From positions 9,914,559-9,978,558 of the forward strand of contig NC_077232.1 in assembly GCF_027887165.1 (NCBI RefSeq): DNA of 64,000 bases. The letters are read 5' to 3'. Made by a program: the position numbers and the translations under genes. Of the stretch, positions 20,278-32,545 are shown one piece after another. Source of the stretch: Monodelphis domestica (Eukaryota > Chordata > Mammalia > Didelphimorphia > Didelphidae). The notes beneath the pieces are model-generated. The model was not told where the DNA came from and made no database searches. It saw only the letters and a program-made list of their open reading frames with translations. Position 1 is the first letter of the stretch. Each line of letters starts with the position of its first letter.

Positions 20278-23200
20278 CGGAGCAGACGTTTGCCTGTGGC
20301 CTAAACCCACCTCCAGGCCTGTCGGGAGCCTTTCTTTCCCTTCCGGGAGAGGTCCCAGCCCACGCCTTGTTTTCATGTTGTTCCACTTTCCTCCTGGCAC
20401 TTGGGGGTGGGGGTGGGGGAGAGCAGCTTGACAAGCCCTTTGTACGTACCACACAGTGCCTTCTCAGGCTGGACTCCCTGGGAGCAAAGCCCCGTCCCAA
20501 AGCCTCTCCGCGAGTGAGGGGGCCGCGGAGTGCCGTGAGACTCTGCCGGCCAGCTGCTGGGGCCCCGCTCGGGAGGGCACACCCACACCTTCCTCGGGGA
20601 CGGGAGGCAGAGCCTCACCACCGGCTCTCCTGCACCCCGGATCTGGCCAGGGGAACGTGGGCCAGCCGCGGGCGGAATGAAGAAATCCACGCAGTGACCT
20701 GACGCGTCACCCGAGCTTGTGCCTTGGTCAAATGGACTGTCTCATGTAGTTGAGATAGGAGCTTTGGTTCTACGTTTTACATTTTATTTGAACTTAACTG
20801 CATTCTCTCAGAAGCTGGACAGAGCAGGCCTTCCAGAAGACCTGGAGGAGAATCTTAGCAAGTCGAGCCACCTCCCGACGGTGCCTTGGTGGTTGGAGGC
20901 TCCTGGGCCTGTGTTCCACGGTGCCCCTGGGGCCAGACCGCTGCCCCCCATCCCCGCTCCCCTTCTCTCCTGGCCCTGTGGAAGAATGCAATCCTGGGAG
21001 CCCACAGGGACTTGGACTCCTTTGGTGCCCCCTCGGAGAGCGGCGGCTTGCCTTCCCGAGAGGTCCACGAGAAGATGGGCTGTGGCTCGCATCGGCTGTG
21101 GGGGCAGGAAATATTGGGGGTCTGATCCGTTGTCTTTCTCTACGTCGCTATACTAGATTTGAAAATGCTGGCTTTCTCCGAGGCGCCTCTGCCATCAGAC
21201 CCACCTCCGCCAGCCTCAAGAACATCGAGGGGAAGCTCGGAAAAGCGAGATCCTCTTCTATGCACGTCCGGGCAGAAGGAGTCTTTGGTCACCTGGTTCT
21301 GTCTGGATTTCTGAATCGGCTCTCGGGGCTTTGTCCCCTCTGAGGGCCTGGATTAGTTCCAAGTACTTGGCATTTTCTTCCAAAATCAAATGACCCCTGT
21401 AGAGTGCCTTGTAGAGGGCGGCTGTTCTGGTGGCCTCGCGTCTTAGCTTACCATCTCAGGGTTTGGTTTAATAGGGAGATGCCAGGCTGTTTTCAGAATT
21501 CATCTACTGGCCTTCTCGGCATTCTCCAGGCTCTGTTTTTAATAAAGGGATTGGAAGGTGGCGGCATCTGAAATCTGCTGGCATTTTCCGGGAGCCCCTC
21601 TGGGCAGACTGCCCTCGTGCAGACACCTTGACCCTCCGATGTGTTAGGATTGGAGAGAAGCTTTGCACCTTGACGTAGTCTGTAATCAGATTCGTGGGTT
21701 CCTCATCCCCAGACCCTGAAGTGAAGGGAAGGTCTCGTATTGGATCTTTGATGCGGTATGTGATACAGCAGAACCCTGAGAAGTCATCACTTATTGACAA
21801 GTTGAGGGGGATCAGGTGTCCGGCTTCCACTTGGGTCTGCCTTTACTTGTCGGGTCTGTCTTAGTGTGGCCGGCTCGGGCAGAGTCCAGTTAAGTGTCCG
21901 GTCTCCCCTGGGAGGAGGTGGACTCGTTATTGGACATTTGAACCTTTTTTGCATTCTCCCAGCTTGGGGTGGATGGTGGACCAGTTGTTTGTTTCTTAGC
22001 AGAGAGGCGAGAAGGCCTTGATGCTCAGGGCGGGCCTTTGCTGGCCTTTTCTTGCACATGTCCTTCAGCACATTCCTTTGATAGGTTGTTAAGCACAAAT
22101 GGAGATGGGACCGTCAGGAAAAGGCCGTCTCTCCTAGTGAGAGTGTTCTTTAATGCTGATATCACCTCTAGTCTAAAAATCAAGAGAAATTAAAATTAAG
22201 TTGTGCCGGACACAGGGCCACGAGGCCCACTCAGTTTGGGGAGAGGGACTAGGGTGGGAATCGTGATCATGTCCTGGGAACTGTGGCCTGGTTTAGTGGA
22301 CAAGTTAGAGCCGTTGGTCTGGACCGGGGGGCCTGTGATGTTATTACCGACTTTGCACTTTGTAAGATTGCCTGCGTGTTTTTGTCCGTCTCCTTTGTTT
22401 CTCTTTCACAGAAAATAAAATGCTTTCAGCAGAGAAACAAGCAAAGGCGCCCCGGCCCGGCAGGCTCGGCCGTGCTCGGCTAACCCTGCCCAGAGGCCGC
22501 CCCATCAGGTGCTTGTTTTCTCTTGGACACATTCCCATGCACTCCCAGAGGTGTGTGTTCCACTTCAGGTGGAAGCAAGGAGATGTACTCTTGGATTTTA
22601 AAATGTTTTTTAAAGACTTCTGAATTAATGTCGTTGGTAGCATATAGAGCACTCTGACGTTTAGGTATCTGCTGGCAGAAAAGTAGTAACAAGAAGCCAA
22701 AAAGAAGCCCCCCGGCTGGTCCTTGAGGGACCCAATCTCTGGTTAGCGGTGCTTGGTGCCCCGGACGCTGGCTCTGGGGCCGCCTCCAACCCCACAGGGC
22801 CGTGAACAGGCCGTGGAGCTTCACGTTTCGACACGGGAACTTTTTGTTTGACTTTGAAAGTCATCCGGGAAGCCGGAGGTGAGGTCTTCGGGGCGCCTTG
22901 TCAGGGGCCCAGGAAAGGTGTCCGAGTGCCAAATAGGATCCTCTGGTAACCAGCTTGGGAGATTGGCAGCAGTCCCCCAGCCCTGCCCCAACACCCCCGA
23001 GGAGGTCAAAGGTGCTGGCTCCTGTGTCCAGTCACCGACTGGGGGCAACAGAACTGGGAAGTTGATTAAAATCAGCCCAGACTGCTATTTTTTTTCAATT
23101 AGAAAATGATCTGAATCCTCTTTCTCCAATCACTAAAACACTGAAAATCCCCTCCAGGCCCCACATAGAGATGATGAGGTTTCCAGAATCGGGTTGGAGG

Positions 23201-23652
23201 GTCCCCACATCTTGTGGCCTGGCTTGGTTATTGTGGCTCCTGGGAGCTGGACCTGCTGGCCATGTAGCTCTGAGGGTGGCAAGACTATGGAAAAAAACAT
23301 TCCTTTCTTGACTAGGATTTCTGTTTTGTGACAGCCCACGTGGGAATTCCATGTGCCAAAGCAAAGAATGCGCTTCATCTAGTTCCCAAAGATTCCTGAC
23401 TTAGGTTTGGGCAGAAGGGCTTGCTGGTCACCCACCAGTCCCCGGGGGCTCCCGCTCAGACCCGTTGTGTTTGTATTGTGGAACTGTTGGTCAAGCACCG
23501 ACTCCCACCCAGCTATTTGTCTGTTTTTTCATTTGTTAGCCCTGGAAAAGTGCAATCAGATGAGTGTATCCATCCACCCATCCGCTGGACTCTTAACAAA
23601 GCGTGCGTGTCTCTCTATCACATACATCAAGAGTTGTGAGATTATGTAATGG

Positions 23653-23658
23653 AATAAA
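23653..23658 (+). terminator. ATL3: Distal ATL3 polyadenylation signal candidate
   Basis: This canonical AATAAA ends the repeat-free block after ATL3 and is followed by T-rich sequence. It is the best candidate for the long 3' UTR end. Confidence 0.4.
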
Positions 23659-23680
23659 GACCACACCATGACTTCAGATG

Positions 23681-25984
23681 CATTCTGCCTTTTCTTCTCT
23701 GTTGGAGACTCGCTTCTCAGAGCCGGGCCTCTGCGGGAGGTCTGGAGGCCGGCGGCTAAAGGCCAGATAGAGGCCCCGGAAAGTCCTTCACCCCACGCGG
23801 GCTGCAGTTCGTCCTCTAGCATCGGAGCCTTGGGTGGGTGCTCTTAGAGGGGGTGTCCTCCTCCCTGCCTGGCCCATTTCGGAGCTACCCAGCAGGCGTC
23901 TTAAAAAGAGGAAGCGGGAAGTTTCTAGGGTCCCGTAGAGAATGGTTCATCGCGTGGCTCCTTCAGACCCATCTGGGCGGCAGCTCGACACATCCTCTTG
24001 GTGGAGGGCCAAGTCCTGCCCTCCCTTTGCCTGTCCCTCGACTTCGGTGACGGGTTCAGGGTCCCGGGGCCCCGAGGGCTTCCCTGGAGGGGTGCCAGGC
24101 CCGTGGAAGCCCAGCTGCCCCACCAAAGCTGGGAGAAGTGAGGAATGGGTTAGAGCCTCAAGAGGGCCCCCTGGACCTCTGGCGATACAAACTAGGATGA
24201 CTGGCTGGAGGGGTCCAGAGCGTTTTCTGCGCCTGGTGAAAAGAGCACTTTACTGGGCAGTCCATCTTTTCCCTTGGGCTGGCAGAAGTCACAGCAGCCC
24301 CCCAAGGCGGGGCCTTCCCCGCCCACATAGGCTGTTTGGTGGTTCCTTTGAAGGCGCCTGCTTTAGGAAGAATACACGAAGGTGGACAGAACCTTGCCCT
24401 GGAGAGTCGGGAGCCCTGGCTTCCAGCCTCCACTTCCAACGTGTGTGAGCATTAAATCTCTTTCACAGGGCCCCAGCTTCCTCCCATGTCAAGTAAGAGT
24501 CAGACCAGGTGATCTACTCTGCTCACTAAACCTCCGTGGCTTCCCCTTGCTCCTGGAATGAAATACAAGCTCCCGTTTTGCATTGAAAAGCCCTGGTGAT
24601 TTGATTTCTGCCTAGCTCCCTTGTGCCAAACATGGGTGCCCGGGACCTGACCTCCCCTTCCCTGCCTTGGTGCCTTTGTGGCCCTCCTCCAAGGCCACCG
24701 ACTTTCTGCCTGATCCATGGGCCTTGGAGCTGGGACCAGCCTTCAGGGTCAAGGTGGCACTGTGGGTTAGAGCGGCTCTGGGAGGCCGAGGTGGGCACAG
24801 TGCCCCAGATGACTCCTACCTAGAGCCAGCCTTGCAGGAACAGGATCGCAGGGAGGTGAGGATGGTCACTGGTGGTGGAGGACAAGGACCCCTACCTCAA
24901 AGTAGAGGAGGGTCTCCAGGGAGGGAAGGAGGCTGCCCCCTTGGAAAGTCTTCGAAGAACGCTTAATTTAATTGGGAAATGCTAATAATGACTCCTTTAG
25001 CAGATCCCCAACCCTGACCACTTTGTGGTTGGTCTTGGAGTGGTCCTTAACTTGGAAAATTGCCCCAAGGGTAACTAAGCTAGGGCTGAAGCTGGTCAGG
25101 CCTGGCTGGACTGGCCTTTTGGTGGCAGCATGCAAAAGCTTTCTTAGTGGGTCCTTTCTGCTGGAGACATCGCCTCAGAGACCCCACGTGTGGATCTCCA
25201 CACTCCAAGGAGTCAGAGAGCTGGCCGGACTCTAGATGAGGGAATCACAGAATTTTCAGGAACTCACCGGGCTGGATCCAGTCCAGCCTCTGCTCAAGGA
25301 CTGTTAAGTGAGGGGGACCCCATCACTTCCTGAGGCATCCCACTCCTTGGCAAGCTCATCCTGACTTCCAGCCTCATGCCTACTGCCTGCTGGCATGAAG
25401 CACTTGGCAGCTTTTTATAGTGTTCCCCATTGACTGCTCCCGGCTCACTGTCCCTGGATTCTCATGGAATCGTGGAAGGCAGGACATCCAGGGTCACCCA
25501 AGGTCCCAAGTAGCTAAGCTGTGGATCAGACCCTCCAAACACAGTATTCTTCCCACTCAGTCAGTCTGAAAGGAGCCCAAGGAGACTAGAAAACTGGGCC
25601 AAATTTTAGATGAGGTTGATTAGAAGTAAATGTAAAATTTTCCTCTTGGGTTCAAAAAATCAATTTCCCAAGTGTAAGAAGGGATTCTGATTCGCCATTG
25701 GTTTTCTTGAAAAAAATCCAGGGTCCTAGTGGACTGCAGATTCCCCATGAGACCAGAGCTAGAAAGAAGGGCAGCCAAGGAGGCTCATGCAGGGTCAAGT
25801 TGCTTTAAGAGAGGTCTAGTGGCCAGGACTGGGAGTTGGGAAGAAGGAGGCACTTCTAGTCCCAGCGTATTGTCTGCTCTGCTCCGGGCCCATCTGGAGC
25901 CCTAGATTGTCCAGAGGGGAGTGAGGATGATGACGGGCCTGGGGACCTCCCTAAGTGAAGATCAGGTAGGATAGGGCACGACCC
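23681..25984 (+). other. Intergenic sequence between ATL3 and PLAAT3
   Basis: Unique-looking DNA. Positions 24510-24700 (CTCCTGGAATGAAATACAAG, TGGTGATTTGATTTCTGCC) resemble a very old LINE of the CR1/L2 group. Positions 25225-25330 look like another ancient repeat. No gene is supported. Confidence 0.4.
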
Positions 25985-26290
25985 AGGGGTTAGAGGTCTG
26001 TACTCATGGTCTGGAAAATGTGAGTTCAAATCCTCCCTCAGACAGCTGTGTGACCTTGGGCAGGTTATTTAACCACGCAGTCTTAGTTTCCCCATCTGTA
26101 TAGTGAAGATCATTATAGCGTTAGCTCTTAAATCACAAGGTTGTGGAAATAAGATGAGATCCCACCTGTAAGTAAATCACTTTGTTCAGTAAGGGCAGGA
26201 CAAGTCACTTCCCCTCCCTGGGCCTCCGTTTCCTCGTCTTTAAAATGGGGAGATTGGAAGGCCCCCTCCAGTCCCAGACCTATGATTCTG
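25985..26290 (+). mobile_element. One or two MIR elements
   Basis: GAGTTCAAATCC, GACAGCTGTGTGACCTTGGG and TTTCCCCATCTGTATAGTGA give a MIR. A second core with CAAGTCACTTCCCC, GTTTCCTCGTC and TTTAAAATGGGGAG follows at 26190. Both are just upstream of the CpG island. Confidence 0.8.
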
Positions 26291-26329
26291 TCATGATTCT
26301 TATTTTCATGTGAATACGTGGAAAACACA

Positions 26330-27760
26330 ACATGGGAGGGGGGCGGGGGACCCTTTCTGGGCCTGAGGGGGCTGTTGGACGGAGGAGGGATTGGGAGCCC
26401 TTTGGGGAGGCCAGTGGGGGTGGGGGGTGGGGCTTTCCGGCCTTGAGGGCTGCCTGGAGAGGGGGTGAGATCTCCGTCTCCAGGAGTCTTCAGAGTCGAT
26501 ACATAGGAGGCGGATAAGCCAGGTCCGATCGCCGGCCAGCACCGGGACGGGGATTCGTTGGATCGGCGAGCTCGGGAAAACGTGTTTAGAAATTTGTCGG
26601 CGCGCGGAACTGGCCCAGAGGAGAAATCAAAAGGCCTTCCAGGCTCCTCCCCGAGAAGTCTTCGGGGCGAGAAGGTTCCTGATCCCCCCTTAAACACTTT
26701 GGAACGGGCAGCCCAGGCTCCAGAGGCCGGGAGAAATCCGCGGAGACCAGCTGACTGCCCAGGCTCGGAAGAGCCCGGATCCCTCCGCCCTTTCCTCACC
26801 TCCCAGGAGCTCCCTTCGCCGCCCCGGCTGGGCGGAGCCCGGAAGACCCCACCCACAGCTGGCATCCCTCCCGCTGGTCCCCGACCCTCAGCCGGGCCCA
26901 GGGGGCATGGGTGTGCTTGTAGGTGCCCCCGCTGGGTGCTCCAGGGGTTAGATGACTGGAAGAGGCGGGGGAGAGGGTCCCCGCTCCCCCCCTGATGGGC
27001 TCCCACGGGGCACCAGGGGCAGTGCCCAGCTGTCGCCTCCCTCCGCCGGTGGGGGGCGCCCTTGCCCGGGGAGCGCCTTGTGGCCGAAATCAGCTGCTCT
27101 CCTGTCACAAGCAGCTATTGCCCGAGAGGCCTGGGTTGGGCTGGGTTGGGCTGGGTAGGCCTGCGCCCTCCCCCAAACAGGTGGCGGCGCTCCCAGAGGT
27201 TAGTCTGGTCCAATCAGGGATAAGGATCTCCCCGCTCACTGCCCGGCCTCCGAGGGGGAGGGATGGGGAACAGCTGGCGCTAATTCGAGCCAAGTGTGGG
27301 CGGAGAGCCGGCTTGGAATCGCCTCGGTTTCCCCCTTTGCCCCGCTCCGGTCCTCGCTTCCCGGGATCGAGTTTCGAGTTTTGCCTTTTCTGTCTTAGGA
27401 ATTCCTTCGCTGCCAAGAAGTGACCCCCAAGCCCCGTGGAATCTGCCCGGAGGACAGAGATGCAGGTGGGGATCCGCGCCGGGCTCGGTGCCGGAGGGGC
27501 CGCCGGGACCTTTTCTAGGGGCCTCTGGCCCGTTTTGCGAGTGCTTCGCTTTGTTTACCGGGCGGGCCCTGGCAGCGGGCTGCCAACGAGAGCCCCAGCT
27601 GCCCATTATTCCGGGAAGTGCCCAGAATGCCTTTGTGGCCTGGCCTGGGAGACAATGGGCGCTTAGAAAGAAACGGGATGCGGCGGCGCTGGCCGCCAGA
27701 TAGAACTTTCCTTTAGGAAGCAGCCAGAACGGGGGAGGTTCGGCTCGTCCCCGCGGGCCC
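26330..27760 (+). promoter_or_regulatory. PLAAT3: CpG island, likely PLAAT3 promoter
   Basis: CpG dinucleotides are dense here and scarce on both sides, and there are no interspersed repeats. The island lies 2.7 kb after the presumed ATL3 end and upstream of the PLAAT3 coding exons on the same strand. No TATA box is obvious. The transcription start is not identifiable by eye. Long open frames on the minus strand (26128-27108) are a by-product of GC richness. Confidence 0.7.
27460..27465 (+). CDS. PLAAT3: Possible PLAAT3 first coding exon (Met-Gln)
   Basis: In the CpG island, GGACAGAG precedes ATG CAG and a gtgggg donor. Joined in phase 0 to exon 37458-37560 it would give an N-terminus three residues shorter than human PLAAT3. 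Mammalian PLAAT3 also has a very short first coding exon (six residues, MRAPIP, in human). The call depends on position and phase only; another short exon in the 10-kb intron is possible. Confidence 0.4.
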
Positions 27761-27854
27761 TTCAGGCCTCTCCAGCCCTTCAGCTTTCAGTTTTGTTTCT
27801 GGTCAGGACTGAAAGAGAAGGTGGAACCGGAGCTTACAAAGAGACCGAGGGAGG

Positions 27855-28470
27855 GAGGGAGGGAGGGAGCAGAGCTGGGGAGTGGGTGAACCTCAGAACA
27901 GAAGGTTCGAACCCTGGATGTCAGCGCTGAGGGGGAGGGTTCTTAGAGCCCCGCGTAACAGAGCTGGGGGGTCTTTAGAGTTACAGGATGCCAGAGCTTG
28001 GGGGGAGGCTTAGGGTACAGGATGTCAGCTTGGGGGAGGCTTTAGGCACAGGATGTCAGAAGTGGGAGGCCAGAGCTTGGGGGAGTGACAGGGTACTGGG
28101 TGCCAGAGCTGGAGGGCCTCATCGCACAAAATGCTAGGGGGGGTGTCAGAGCCCAGAATGTCAGCGATGGGAGGGTCAGAGTTGGGGGTCTTTGAGAACA
28201 GGCTGGCAGAGCTTGGAGTTGTAGAGCGCAGGTTGTTAGTTTGGGGGAGCCATAGAGTGTAAGGTGGCACAGCTGGAGAGTCTCAGAGCACAGAATGTCA
28301 AAAGTGGGGGGTCACATGGGGGGCTCTTTGAGAACAGGATGCCAGAGCGTGTGGGAGTCTTAGGGTACAGGATGGCCGAGCTGGGGGGAGCTGGAGGGTC
28401 TCAGAGCACAGGCTGTCAGCAGTGGTGGGGGAGGGTCTTTGAGAACTGGATGTCAGAATTCCTGTTGTGA
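27855..28470. repeat. Imperfect minisatellite in PLAAT3 intron 1
   Basis: A (GAGG)n tract at 27850 leads into loosely repeated units with CAGAGCTGGGGG, TCTTAGAG and ACAGGATGTCAGAG. Unit length is about 40-65 nt. It lies just downstream of the CpG island. Confidence 0.75.
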
Positions 28471-28721
28471 CTGGAAGGGATGGATGTTGTTGGATGGAGC
28501 TAATCCATCTCATGCCTGTATCCAAACAGGAATCCCGTCTGGAGCATCCCTAAAGCAGTCATGAAGGTTTGAAGTCCTTGATCATGGGGGGCTGGGGAGG
28601 AGGGGAGCCCCCATCTCAGACCGCTGAAACGGGCAGAAATCTGACCTGGCTTTGCCACCCTTCTCTGGGCTCAGGCAGAACAGGACACATTTCTTTTTTT
28701 TCCTTTTTATACCTGTGGCAG

Positions 28722-28925
28722 CCAGGTGGGGATGGCTCAAGTGCCACCTCGCGCCTTGCTGGGTGACCTGGGAAGTCATGGTTTGGCCCTCTCTCTCTGG
28801 CCTCAGTTTCCCCCTGGGACTCATAACAGCTCCTACTTCCCAGGGTTGTTTCTATCAACTGAGGGAATATTTGCAAAGTTCTTTCAGAACCTTAGAGCAC
28901 ATCATAGATGTTCTTATTATTCCTT
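28722..28925 (+). mobile_element. MIR element
   Basis: GCTGGGTGACCTGGGAAGTC, CTCAGTTTCCCC, GCTCCTACTTCCCAGGGTTG and TTTGCAAAGTTCTTTCAGAA follow MIR order to its 3' part. Confidence 0.75.
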
Positions 28926-28954
28926 AAATGTGACTGTGCTTTCCTCTCTAAGCA

Positions 28955-29545
28955 TCCCCTCGGCTTTCAAATGAGCCTTGAATGGCTGCTGGTTACTCCC
29001 CAGACCTTGTTTGGACAAACTTCTAACTGGCCATACCTGCCATCTTGTGCCAGTGAAGGAGCTTTTTTTGGATTAACTTCAGGATCTTAGATCCTTCTCT
29101 ATTAAGTTTTATCTTTCTAGATTGGGCCTGAGCCCAGAGAGTTCTTTCTGGCATCCAGCAGGTTTGCTCTTCCTTCCAGATTTGTGTTGCTGACAGATTT
29201 GATAAGTATGTCATGTAGGTCTCCATCCAAGTCATTGCTAAGAAGTGGGGGGCTCTGCGAGGGCTGGAGACAGGAGGTCCTGGGTTTAAATCTGGCTTCA
29301 GACACTTCCTAGCTGTGTGACCCTAAGCAAGTCACTTCACCCCCATTACCTAGCCCTTACTGCTCTTCTGCCTTGGAGCCAACACACAGTATTGACTCTA
29401 AAATGGAAAGTGAGGGTTTAAAATAAAAAAAAATGATACCCAGTCCTGGGCCAAGAATAGATCCCTTTGACACTCCACTCTAGATCTCCTTCCAGAAATG
29501 GGTCCAGCCATTCAACTCGCTCTAATAGTACTAGGGTTTAGCACA
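28955..29545 (-). other. Ancient repeat split by a SINE
   Basis: Two blocks (about 28955-29247 and 29434-29545) read like one old element. Phrases such as TCCATCCAAGTCATTGCTAA and GGGCCAAGAATAGATCCC fall on either side of the SINE. I cannot name the family. Confidence 0.35.
29248..29433 (+). mobile_element. tRNA-derived SINE, forward copy
   Basis: The head GGGGGCTCTGCGAGG leads to GGTTTAAATCTGGCTTCAGA, the box GTGTGACCCTAAGCAAGTCA, and a tail ending in GAGGGTTTAAAATAAAAAAA. Nearly full length. Confidence 0.9.
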
Positions 29546-30671
29546 TTAAAATAAAAACAAAGTTTTCAATTACATGTAAACATTTTTAACATTTGTTTTG
29601 AAAAATGTTGAGTTCCAAATTCTTTCCCTCCCTCTCTTCTCTTCCTCCTCTTTGAGAAGACAAGCAATTTGATCGAGGTTATACATGTCCAGTCATACAA
29701 AACACATTTGCCTATTAGTCATGCTGTGAAAGAAAATACAGACAAAGCAGGAAAAAATAAGGTAGAAAATTGTAGTCTTTGATCTACATTCAGACTGGAC
29801 AGCATTTTTCATTAGAAATCCTTTGGAACTGTTTTGGATCATTGTATTGCTGAGAATAGCTAAGACCTCCACAGTGGATTATCATGCAATATTGCTGTTA
29901 CTGTGTACAATGTTCTCAAGCCTGCTTCTGCCCAGATTTTTCACTTGAAAGCATCCCATCTCATTTTTCATAGCACAATAGTATTCTGTTGCAAGCAACC
30001 CCCACAATTTGTTCAGTCATTCCCCAGTTGATGAACATCCCCTCAGTTTCCAATTCTTTGCCACCACAGAAAGAGCAGCTATCAATAGTTTGGTACGAGC
30101 AGGTTCCTCCCCCTTTTTAAATCTTTTTGGGACCCAGTAGTGTTAATAGGGTATGGATTACAGAGTCAAAGGGTTTGCATAGATGTATAGACCTTTGGGC
30201 AGAGTTCCAAACTGCTCTCCAGAATGGTTGGAATTTACATTTTAATTGGGTATTAATGTCCCAATTTTCCCCATCCTCTGCAACATTTGTCAGTTTCCTT
30301 TTCTGTTATATTAGCCAATCTGATAGGTGAGAGATGTTGCCTTAGAGTTGTTTTAATTTGCACTTCTCTAATCAATAGGGAATTAGAGCATTTTTTCATA
30401 TGATTGTAGATAATTTCATTAAGTGGGGAATGACTTGTATTTTTAAAAGTTTGACTCGATTCTCTATATATTCGAGAAATGAGGCCTTTATCAGAGATAC
30501 TTGCCGGGAATTCTTCCCTTTCCCCTCCCCCTAATTTTCTGTTTTCCTTTTAATCCTGACTGTTTTGGTTTTATATAAAACCTTTGACATTTAGGATAAT
30601 CAAAACCCTGCATTTTATATCTCATAACACTCTCTGTCTCTTGTTTGATCATAAATTCTTTCCTTAATCAT

Positions 30672-31737
30672 TGTGAGATTTAAAATGGTTGAGGTCTTAA
30701 ACTGTAGTGATTGAAATAGTGGAAGATATAAATTGTGATAGATATAAGAGAGGGTGAGTAAATTTGACCGCAGAAATATGTTTCACTACAGTGTCTTGGG
30801 TTTTAAATCAAATATAAGGTGGTCGCCAGGGAAATATTCCCAATTATTCAAATACTCAAGTCAATTGGGTTTTATAGAGATTTTAATTAACAATACAATG
30901 AGTAATCAAAGAAAGAGAGAGAGAGTAAGAAAGGAATAAGTATGAAGGGCCTCAAGCCAATATGGCCTAGACCTGAGTCTTAAGAGAGAAATCAGTCAGT
31001 TTTTTAACACTCACCACAAGGTCTGACTAAACAAGGATACTAGTGACACCAGGCCAGCGTCCTTCCTCCAAGAGTCTTCCAGCCAGAGATTGTTTCAAAG
31101 GGCCTCTCTCAAGAGCCTCCAGAGCTCCTACCCCAGAGGGACAGAGCCCCTCAGAGGAGCTCCTCAAGGAGCTTTCCTCCAGAATGAGAGTCAGAAATCC
31201 AGATTCCTTGCTCTTCTCTGAGCTCTTATTTTTAAGGGCAAAATCTCCTCTGTCACCTCCCCTAAGTCCTTACATCTACCAATCACTGTAGATGTTTCTA
31301 AAGGACCGCCCATTTTGAATTCACAGCTGAGTAGTTTTAATCTCTTTATTAAGTCAGGAAAAAATGCTGCTGTGTCGACAAATTTCATTAAGAAAAAACC
31401 TCTGAATAAGTTATCACCCTTTTAGGTTAAGTAGTTTACAAGTTGCCCCACCTTTATAGGTACTTAGTATCCCATTGTATCAATTCTAAAACAGTCATGA
31501 CTCAAAGAACTTCCTGTCCCTTCCATAAGCATGGGTCAAAGCACTTTTCATTGTTCTCAAGGAGCTCTCTGTCCTAAAGCAGTCCTAAGTAGGGTGGAGT
31601 AGGGATATTCCCAAGGCAAGGAGCCCTCACATTCAAGTAGAATTCTCACTATCTGCTAGGGAATTTTTTAAAGTAGAAGATTCCCCAATGGGGGAAACCC
31701 CTAACATTCATAAGTCTGAGAAATTTTGAGGTTTAAA
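30672..31737 (-). mobile_element. Solo LTR of the window's ERV family, TSD TCAT
   Basis: The element is 1066 bp, starts TGTGAG and ends GGTTTAAA, one base from the family's GGTTTACA end. It is flanked by TCAT at 30668-30671 and 31738-31741, a 4-bp duplication as expected for gammaretroviruses. It aligns over its length with the 5' LTR at 8741-9723, in the same orientation. It lies inside an L1, so the ERV family was active after that L1. Confidence 0.9.
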
Positions 31738-31794
31738 TCATTGACCTGACAGGAAAACTATTCCATGCTCCCCTAATTTGTTTAGGGTATCATT

Positions 31795-31993
31795 TTTTTA
31801 AACCCTTACCTTCCATCTTTGAATCAATACTGTGTATTGGCTCCAAGGCAGAAGAGTGGTAAGGGCTAGGCAATGGGGGTTAAGCAACTTGCCCAGGGTC
31901 ACACAGCTAGGAAGTGGCTGAGGTCAGATTTGAACCTAGGACTTCCCCTCTCTAGGACTGGTTCTCAATCCACTGAGCTACCCAGCTGCCCCC
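31795..31993 (-). mobile_element. Full-length SINE with 11-bp TSD
   Basis: The copy runs from the T-rich tail and AAACCCTTACC to CCACTGAGCTACCCAGCTGC. Direct repeats AGGGTATCATT flank it at 31784-31794 and 31994-32004. It lies in L1 sequence next to the solo LTR. Confidence 0.93.
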
Positions 31994-32545
31994 AGGGTAT
32001 CATTCTTTATATCTAAATCAAATACTACTCCTTTTGACCTTATCTTGATATATGATGGTAGGAGATGTTAGGTCTATATAGGTCTATATCTAGTTTCTGC
32101 CAAACTGTTTTCCAGTTTTCCAGCAATTTTTGTCATACAATGAATTCTTGTCCTTAAAGCTTGGATCCTTGGGGCTTACTTACCTCAGTCATTTGTGTGT
32201 TATGTACCTGATCTATTCCATTGGTCCATTACTCTATTTCTTAGCTAGTACCAGATTGTTTTGATGATTACTGCTTTGTAGGACAGTTTTGAGATCTGAT
32301 ATGGAGAGGCCTTCTTCCTTCAAATATTCTTTCATTAATTCCCTTGATATTCTTGACCTTTTCCTCTTCTAGGTGAAATTTGTTATTTTTTCTAGTCCTA
32401 TAGAATAATTTTTCAGTAGTCTGCTTGGTGTGGCACTGCATAAGTAAAGTGACTTAGGCAGAATCATCATTTTTATTATATTGGCTTGGCCTACTTATGA
32501 GCAATTAGCATTTTCCCAATTGTTTAGATTTGACCTTATTTGTGT

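Larger units (their letters stand above)
20172..23680 (+). other. ATL3: ATL3 3' UTR (extent inferred)
   Basis: No coding exon or SINE is recognisable here. AATAAA hexamers occur at 20272-20277, 21541-21546, 22414-22419 and 23653-23658. The first would give a very short UTR of about 120 nt. The last would give about 3.5 kb, closer to the long human ATL3 UTR. The lack of interspersed repeats over 3.4 kb fits a retained UTR. The end point is an inference. Confidence 0.55.
29547..32545 (-). mobile_element. L1 3' half, interrupted by a solo LTR and a SINE
   Basis: The 3' UTR section holds CCACAATTTGTTCAGTCATT and CCCAGTTGATGAACATCCCC. The distal ORF2-antisense section holds CTCTATTTCTTAGCTAGTAC and TTTTGATGATTACTGCTTTG. 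L1 sequence stops at 30671, resumes at 31738 after the LTR, and resumes again at 31994 after the SINE. The element is broken in all frames. Confidence 0.85.

Noticed and set aside
26128-27108. 326-codon minus-strand open frame
   Set aside because: It lies across a GC-rich CpG island, is Pro/Gly/Arg-rich without domain signs, and is explained by low stop density.
31795-31993. Possible tRNA genes at the many GTTCAAATC/TGTGTGACC-type sites
   Set aside because: These are promoter-box remnants in SINEs. None folds as a complete tRNA by eye, and all carry SINE bodies and tails.
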